A stretch of DNA of 64,000 nt from DASPNM01 sp035626515 (GTDB lineage: Bacteria > Bacteroidota > Bacteroidia > Chitinophagales > Chitinophagaceae). The stretch lies in NCBI GenBank assembly GCA_035626515.1, contig DASPNM010000023.1, positions 165,693-229,692 of the forward strand, in the 5' to 3' direction. Position numbers and translations under genes: made by a program. The notes beneath the pieces were generated by a model. That model worked only from the letters and a program-made list of their open reading frames with translations. It made no database searches and was not told the DNA's origin. Below are positions 58,730-64,000 of the stretch, in pieces; the stretch's first letter is position 1; every line of letters begins with the position of its first letter.

Positions 58730-60003
58730 TGACAAAATCGATCGTCGCGGTGATACTGGGAGGCGGGGCCGGTTCGAGGCTCTACCCCCTTACAGCCAGC
58801 CGATCCAAGCCGGCGGTCCCGATTGCGGGAAAATACCGGCTGGTGGACATCCCTATTTCCAACTGCCTGAATTCCGATATCGGAAGAATGTTCGTGCTGA
58901 CACAATACAATTCTGCCTCACTCAACCGGCATATCAAAAACACCTATCACTTCAGCGCCTTCAGTTCCGCATTTGTGGACATCCTGGCGGCCGAGCAGAC
59001 TCCCGACAACCCCACCTGGTTCCAGGGTACGGCCGACGCGGTGCGCCAGGGACTGCGGCACATTGAACCGTTCGGCAGCGAATTCGTGCTCATTCTTTCC
59101 GGCGACCAGCTGTACCAGATGGACTTCCGCGAGATGCTTGACAATCACATTCGACAGGGAGCGGATATCAGCATCGCGACGGTCCCGGTGGGGGAGCGCG
59201 AGGCGCCCGAGTTCGGGATCATGAAGACCCGCAGCGACGGATTCATATCCAGTTTTGTCGAAAAGCCAAAAAAGGAGCAATTGCCGGAATGGGTTAGTGA
59301 AACCGGTGAAAAAATGAAACTGCAGGGACGCGTGTACCTGGCTTCAATGGGCATCTACATCTTCAACCGCCGCCTTTTGTTTCAGTTGCTGCAGTCTGAG
59401 TATGCTGAAGCCACGGATTTTGGTAAAGAGATCATGCCGCAGTCGATCGGCAAATACAATGTAGTAAGCTACCAGTATGAAGGCTACTGGACGGATATCG
59501 GGAACATCCGGTCGTTCTACGAGGCCAACCTCGGACTCACCGTGGATATTCCAGACTTCAACCTGTTCGACAACGACCGCGCCATCTATACCCGCGCGCG
59601 GATGCTTCCGCCGGCGAAGATCAGCGGCACCACCATGGAAAAGGCGCTTGTTGCCGAAGGATCGATCATTCACGCTTCGCGCATCGAAAACAGTGTGATC
59701 GGCATCCGATCGCGCATCGGGCACGGCAGCACGCTCGTGAGCAGCTATATCATGGGTGCCGATTTTTATGAAACACTTCCCGAGATCGAGCATGCAAGGA
59801 AGATCGGCGTGCCCCTGTTTGGAATTGGATCGGGCTGTTTCATTAAAAATGCAATCATTGACAAGAACTGTCGCATCGGTCACAATGTGAAGATTAATGG
59901 CGGTCCGCACCTGGAGAACGGCGATCATTCGCTTTACACGGTTAAAGACGGTATCGTCGTAATGAAGAAAGGAGCAGTGATCCCGGATGAGTTCGAGATC
60001 TGA
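58729..60003 (+). CDS. glgC: Glucose-1-phosphate adenylyltransferase
   Basis: Makes ADP-glucose from glucose-1-phosphate and ATP, the committed step of glycogen synthesis. 424 residues: nucleotidyltransferase loop ILGGGAGSRLYPLTASRSKP (9-28), GTADAVRQGL near 100, VEKPKKEQLP near 180, YWTDIGNIRSFYEANLGLT near 255, then a C-terminal left-handed beta-helix (GSIIHASRIENSVIGIRSRI). Overlaps glgA by 1 bp. Confidence 0.96.
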   Translation: MTKSIVAVILGGGAGSRLYPLTASRSKPAVPIAGKYRLVDIPISNCLNSDIGRMFVLTQYNSASLNRHIKNTYHFSAFSSAFVDILAAEQTPDNPTWFQGTADAVRQGLRHIEPFGSEFVLILSGDQLYQMDFREMLDNHIRQGADISIATVPVGEREAPEFGIMKTRSDGFISSFVEKPKKEQLPEWVSETGEKMKLQGRVYLASMGIYIFNRRLLFQLLQSEYAEATDFGKEIMPQSIGKYNVVSYQYEGYWTDIGNIRSFYEANLGLTVDIPDFNLFDNDRAIYTRARMLPPAKISGTTMEKALVAEGSIIHASRIENSVIGIRSRIGHGSTLVSSYIMGADFYETLPEIEHARKIGVPLFGIGSGCFIKNAIIDKNCRIGHNVKINGGPHLENGDHSLYTVKDGIVVMKKGAVIPDEFEI

Positions 60004-60056
60004 AGCTGCGGCTCCGTACCAATTTCTTACTATCTTCCCACCACACTCCGCAAGCA

Positions 60057-61568
60057 ATGGCATACTCAGTTTCCGCCGGCAAACCGAGACTCACCGTTCA
60101 GCAGATCATCAACATGAGCGTCGGTTTTTTCGGAATTCAGTTCGCTTTCGGACTGCAGAACGCGAACGTGAGCCGCATCTTTCAGACACTTGGTGCACCT
60201 ATTACCGATATCCCCATACTGTGGATCGCTGCCCCGCTCACCGGGCTCATCGTGCAGCCGATCATTGGCCATCTGAGCGACAAAACCTGGCTGGGAAAAT
60301 GGGGAAGGCGACGTCCCTATTTCATGATCGGAGGCATCCTGGCCTCTCTGTCGCTCGTTTTCTTCCCTTATGTCAAAGAACTGTGGCTTGCAGCGATGAT
60401 GCTTTGGCTCCTGGACGCATCCATCAATGTGTCCATGGAACCCTTTCGAGCATTCGTGGGCGATATGCTTCCCGATCAGCAGCGAACGACCGGCTTCGCG
60501 ATGCAAAGTTTTTTCATCGGGCTGGGAGCGGTGATTTCTTCCTTGCTTCCCTACATCCTGACAGAACTAAACGTTTCAAACGACGCCGCAGGCGGTATTC
60601 CCGATTCTGTAAAATATTCGTTCCTGATAGGTGCCGCTGTGTATATCGCTGCGATTTCTTACACGGTTTTCAGCACCCGCGAGTATTCGCCGGAGGAGCT
60701 GAAACGTTTCGGTGTCATTACCGATGCTGACCGCGCGATACATATCCAAACGCGACCGGAACAGTTCCTCCGAAGAGGTGCCGTATGGCTCGTTACCGGT
60801 CTTGCGCTGAGCGTCGCGCTTTACTTGTATAACAGAGAGGCCGTGAGTCCCCTCGAGCAGGAGCTCTACGTGCTCACGCTGGGAGTTGCAGCGTACGGTG
60901 TGCTGCAGCTTATCGCCTATTTGATGCATGGCCAAAAAAACGGGTTCGTCGAAATCCTGGACGATCTGAATCATCTTCCTGCCCGGATGAAACAATTGGC
61001 AGTCGTTCAGTTTTTCACGTGGTTTGCACTGTTCTCCATGTGGATCTACTCAACCCCGGCGCTGGCACAGCATCTTGCGGGCACGACCGACCCGAAATCT
61101 GCGGCGTACAACGAAATGGGTAACTGGGTGGGCGTACTGTTTGCCTACTACAATGGATTCGCGGCCGCGTTCGCTTTCCTGCTCCCGGTCATGGCGAGGC
61201 GGTTTTCGCGTCCTCCTACACATATGATCGCGCTGATCGCCGGCGGACTCGGGCTCATTTCCTATTATTTTTTTACCGACGAAAAAATGCTCATCATCAG
61301 CATGGCAGGGATCGGGTTCGCATGGTGCAGCATCCTTGCAATGCCTTATGCAATGCTTACCCAATCACTTCCGGCCCATAAGATGGGTGTGTACATGGGC
61401 ATCTTCAACTTTTTTATTGTGATCCCCCAGATACTGGCGGCTACTTTACTTGGCATTCTTACACGTTATTTTTTCAATGGCAACGCCGTGCTCACGATCG
61501 TTGCCGGCGGAGGAGCGATGATCCTGGCGGGACTGCTCACATTACGAATCAAAGACAGTGTACGATGA
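60057..61568 (+). CDS. MFS transporter, SLC45-like (disaccharide/maltodextrin)
   Basis: 503 residues, 12 predicted spans in two halves. The loop after span 2-3 GHLSDKTWLGKWGRRRPYFM is the SLC45/sucrose-type RxGRR motif. Members carry sucrose, maltose or other disaccharides with protons; a maltose/maltodextrin substrate is inferred from the neighbouring amylase and glycogen genes. Ends 4 bp inside the GH13 gene. Confidence 0.88.
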   Translation: MAYSVSAGKPRLTVQQIINMSVGFFGIQFAFGLQNANVSRIFQTLGAPITDIPILWIAAPLTGLIVQPIIGHLSDKTWLGKWGRRRPYFMIGGILASLSLVFFPYVKELWLAAMMLWLLDASINVSMEPFRAFVGDMLPDQQRTTGFAMQSFFIGLGAVISSLLPYILTELNVSNDAAGGIPDSVKYSFLIGAAVYIAAISYTVFSTREYSPEELKRFGVITDADRAIHIQTRPEQFLRRGAVWLVTGLALSVALYLYNREAVSPLEQELYVLTLGVAAYGVLQLIAYLMHGQKNGFVEILDDLNHLPARMKQLAVVQFFTWFALFSMWIYSTPALAQHLAGTTDPKSAAYNEMGNWVGVLFAYYNGFAAAFAFLLPVMARRFSRPPTHMIALIAGGLGLISYYFFTDEKMLIISMAGIGFAWCSILAMPYAMLTQSLPAHKMGVYMGIFNFFIVIPQILAATLLGILTRYFFNGNAVLTIVAGGGAMILAGLLTLRIKDSVR

Positions 61569-63469
61569 AAAAACTAATGAACCTGACCCTTGTCAGCCTT
61601 TTTTGCATTATTGCGCATTCGCTGCTTATTACCGATGCGACCGCCCAGGAATACAAGGTGCAAGGTGTTTATCCTTCCAGCTGGTGGGTGGGTATGAAAG
61701 ATCCGAAGCTGCAGCTCATGATACGCGGCACGAACGTGCAGGAAAACCGCGTTTCCATCAGCTATCCCGGTGTGAAGATGACGCGGGTGTCGAAGCCTTC
61801 CAACCGCAATTACCTGTTTGTAGACCTCACTATCCTGCCCGCCGCCAGGCCGGGAACGGTGAAGATCCGCCTGAGCAATTCCAACGGCTCGCAGGAAATT
61901 CCTTTTGAGCTGAAGTCGCGCCGCAAAGGGAATGGCACGCTCTACGCGCAGGGCATCAGACAAAAAGACTTTCTCTACCTGATCATGCCGGACCGGTTTT
62001 CCAACGGGGATCCTTCCAACGACGTGATTGCAGGCTATCGCGACCAGACAAGCGACCGCAACAACCGGTTTTCGCGGCATGGGGGAGATTTGGCCGGCAT
62101 CATCAACCACCTCGATTATCTGAAAGAGCTGGGCGTAACGGGGATCTGGCTGACGCCCATCATAGAAAACGACGTGGCGCTGAAACACGAGTGGGGAAAT
62201 TCCGTGGCCGGTTACCATGGGTACTGGTTTACGGATCATTACGAGGTGGACAAGCGACTGGGTGGAAATGCCGGCTACCTGGATTATTGCGCGCGGCTGC
62301 ACCGGGAAGGATTCAAAGTGGTCCAGGATGCGATCTACAACCACATCAGCAAGGACCACTGGCTCTTTACCGACCCGCCGGAGCCGGACTGGATCAACAA
62401 CTGGCCGGTGCACACCGGGCCCAACCACCGCGAAGAAACATTGTTCGATCCTTATGCCTCGGAATTTGACAAAAAGCAAATGCTCGACGGCTGGTTCACC
62501 GACCATCTCCCCGACCTGAACCAGCGCAACCCGTTTTGCTCGCGTTTCCTGATCCAGCACGCGATCTGGTCGACCGAATACTTTGGCGTGGACGCCTGGC
62601 GTGTGGATACCTATAAATATTGTGACGAAGCCTTCCTGAACCGGCTGAACGAGGCGATGTTCCGCGAATTTCCCGCCATCACCATTTTCGGCGAAGCCTG
62701 GGTGAATTCGGTCGTGGGAAATGCGTACTTCGCGAAAAACCGGATCGCCACGAAATTCCGCCACAACGCGAACGGCGTTCTCGATTTTCAATCCTGCTTC
62801 GCGCTGCTCTCGGCGATGAACCTTTCGCAGGGGTGGACGGAAGGAGCGAACAAGCTCTACATGACGCTCGCGCAGGACATCGTGTACGGCGACCCGACGC
62901 GAAACGTGATCTTCCTCGACAACCACGACATGGACCGCGCGTTTTCCGTAGTTGGAGAAGACTGGAACAAGATGAAGATGGGACTGAACTGGCTGCTCAC
63001 GCTCCGGGGAATTCCCCAACTGTATTACGGCACCGAAGTGCTGATGAAGAACATGAAGGTAAATACCGATGCCACCGTGCGCGAGGATTTTCCGGGCGGC
63101 TGGCCGGACGACAAGGAAAAAGACAACCGGTTTACGCGGAAGGGAAGGAGCGACAGGCAAAATGAAGCCTTTGACCACGTGAGCCGGCTGGCGCGATTCC
63201 GGCAAAGCTCTTCGGCGATTACCTCGGGGAAGCTCATGCAGTATGTTCCGAAAGATGGACTCTATGTTTATTTCCGGTACGACGACCGCCAGACGGTAAT
63301 GGTGATCGCAAACACGACTGACAAAAAGATAAAGCCCGACTGGTCCCGCTACAGCGAGAGATTGAAAGGATTCAGCACGGTGCGGAACGTGGTGTCGGGA
63401 AAAATCAAATTACTCTCGGAGCTGGAACTCGATGCGAAAGACAGTTTTGTATTCGAGCTCCTGAAATAA
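61565..63469 (+). CDS. Secreted GH13 alpha-glucanase (neopullulanase/cyclomaltodextrinase-like)
   Basis: 634 residues with a signal peptide (MKKLMNLTLVSLFCIIAHSL). N-terminal cyclomaltodextrinase-type beta domain (about 30-120: VYPSSWWVGMKDPKLQLMIR), then a GH13 barrel: region I DAIYNHIS, region II GVDAWRVDTYK with nucleophile Asp, region III IFGEAWV with acid Glu, region IV FLDNHDMDR. Resembles SusA-type periplasmic enzymes that cut maltodextrins. No SusC/SusD pair is here. Overlaps the transporter gene by 4 bp. Confidence 0.92.
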   Translation: MKKLMNLTLVSLFCIIAHSLLITDATAQEYKVQGVYPSSWWVGMKDPKLQLMIRGTNVQENRVSISYPGVKMTRVSKPSNRNYLFVDLTILPAARPGTVKIRLSNSNGSQEIPFELKSRRKGNGTLYAQGIRQKDFLYLIMPDRFSNGDPSNDVIAGYRDQTSDRNNRFSRHGGDLAGIINHLDYLKELGVTGIWLTPIIENDVALKHEWGNSVAGYHGYWFTDHYEVDKRLGGNAGYLDYCARLHREGFKVVQDAIYNHISKDHWLFTDPPEPDWINNWPVHTGPNHREETLFDPYASEFDKKQMLDGWFTDHLPDLNQRNPFCSRFLIQHAIWSTEYFGVDAWRVDTYKYCDEAFLNRLNEAMFREFPAITIFGEAWVNSVVGNAYFAKNRIATKFRHNANGVLDFQSCFALLSAMNLSQGWTEGANKLYMTLAQDIVYGDPTRNVIFLDNHDMDRAFSVVGEDWNKMKMGLNWLLTLRGIPQLYYGTEVLMKNMKVNTDATVREDFPGGWPDDKEKDNRFTRKGRSDRQNEAFDHVSRLARFRQSSSAITSGKLMQYVPKDGLYVYFRYDDRQTVMVIANTTDKKIKPDWSRYSERLKGFSTVRNVVSGKIKLLSELELDAKDSFVFELLK

Positions 63470-63495
63470 GGCCAGGGAAGTGTTCGCCTGTTCAG

Positions 63496-64000
63496 ATGAA
63501 ATCACGGAAAAAATCCAGCCGCATTTTGCCGGAACAACCCTGGCAGCCCGTACCGGAAGCGGAGGAGCCCTTTTTTGTGGATACGGCTGCGGCTGTGTGG
63601 CCCTCTACGCTCCTGACAGCGGAGGACGTACGGAATTTCGCCGCAGGAACGCATTACAACCTCTACCGGAAGTTTGGATCGCATCCGGTGACCTACCACG
63701 GAAGCCGCGGTATCCATTTTTGCGTCTGGGCGCCCAACGCCACTTCGGTTTCGGTAATCGGCCATTTCAATAGTTGGAACACGTGCGCGCACGAACTTTA
63801 TCTGCGGTGGGACAAAAGCGGTATTTGGGAAGGCTTCATTCCCCACCTGGGTCTCGGCGAGGCATATAAATACCACATCGTCGGCTACGCCGGCCGCACA
63901 CTCGACAAGGGAGATCCATTTGCTCATTACTGGGAGAAGAGGCCGAACACCGCCAGCATTACCTGGCATCTCGAATATGAATGGGAAGACGCCTCCTGGA
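63496..64000 (+). CDS. glgB: 1,4-alpha-glucan branching enzyme (partial, cut by the window end)
   Basis: Introduces alpha-1,6 branches into glycogen. 168 complete codons from ATG 63496 are inside the window. After a polar start come LYRKFGSHPVTYHGSRGIHF and the CBM48-type FCVWAPNATSVSVIGHFNSW near 76-95, then GIWEGFIPHLGLGEAYKYHI and DPFAHYWEKRPNTASI, the N-terminal layout of GlgB. The GH13 catalytic domain lies beyond the window. Begins 26 bp after the GH13 gene. Confidence 0.93.
   Translation, partial: MKSRKKSSRILPEQPWQPVPEAEEPFFVDTAAAVWPSTLLTAEDVRNFAAGTHYNLYRKFGSHPVTYHGSRGIHFCVWAPNATSVSVIGHFNSWNTCAHELYLRWDKSGIWEGFIPHLGLGEAYKYHIVGYAGRTLDKGDPFAHYWEKRPNTASITWHLEYEWEDASW

Noticed and set aside
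61574..63205. 543-residue ORF on the minus strand
   Set aside because: Antisense to the GH13 gene whose four catalytic regions are intact; produced by high GC codon bias.
1..64000. CRISPR array, insertion sequence, prophage or integrase
   Set aside because: No regularly spaced repeats, transposase, integrase or phage structural genes were found anywhere in the window.

Overview
The window looks like an ordinary chromosomal stretch of a Bacteroidota bacterium, most likely Chitinophagales/Chitinophagaceae-like, with GC in the mid-50s percent by eye. The evidence is a DUF4270 lipoprotein, GSCFA and DUF2851 proteins, a sugar-phosphate-free GluP/FucP-type transporter, a 511-residue multi-spanning LepB and a second EF-G. 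Promoters look Bacteroidota-like (TTTG at -33, TAnnTTTG at -7) and Shine-Dalgarno sites are scarce. I see no insertion sequence, prophage, CRISPR array, tRNA or rRNA.

Layout. 1-10 kb: start of a probable LPG-synthase-type membrane protein, panC, a short glycogen-synthase-like protein, a DUF4270 lipoprotein, metK, a TrmH methyltransferase, an HMG-CoA lyase, a GSCFA protein, divergent galM/galK and miaE. 10-22 kb: rpsO-pnp, prmA, plsY, an M48 protease, a CYTH protein, dnaG, and an EF-G paralogue whose G3 histidine is a tyrosine. 22-32 kb: a secreted metzincin, a GMC oxidoreductase with its small subunit, a type I pullulanase, an orphan TPP riboswitch, small envelope proteins, and an alarmone-hydrolase-like HD protein with a Nudix hydrolase. 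32-40 kb: a thiolase, a TrpF-like protein, two related Cys-module lipoproteins, pdhB, an NtrC-type regulator without HTH, lepB, cdd, ogt and a CsaA-type protein. 40-54 kb: a Tat-type Gfo/Idh/MocA oxidoreductase, a SirB1-like protein, topA with a methyltransferase, an SGNH hydrolase, a DUF2520 protein, ferredoxin-iscX, a UbiA prenyltransferase, maf, DUF2851, OsmC, lipA and a phosphodiester glycosidase.

55-64 kb is a storage-glucan unit: a ROK sugar kinase divergent from a run of a GluP-like transporter, glgA, glgC, an SLC45-like transporter, a secreted GH13 amylase/neopullulanase and glgB (cut by the window end). Extracellular or periplasmic glucans would be trimmed by the GH13 enzyme, imported by the two MFS carriers, phosphorylated by the kinase, and stored through GlgC, GlgA and GlgB. 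The pullulanase at 26.7 kb could debranch the product.

The most unusual item is the complete TPP riboswitch aptamer at 29115-29204 on the + strand. It is followed at once by an intrinsic terminator, and the next codirectional gene is more than 2.6 kb away and unrelated to thiamine. Other points of interest are the GTPase-degenerate EF-G2, the ROK kinase lacking its zinc cysteines, the HTH-less sigma-54 activator, the catalytically incomplete short glycogen synthase, four copies of an undescribed Cys module in two adjacent lipoproteins, and several promoters placed only 4-7 nt before a start codon.
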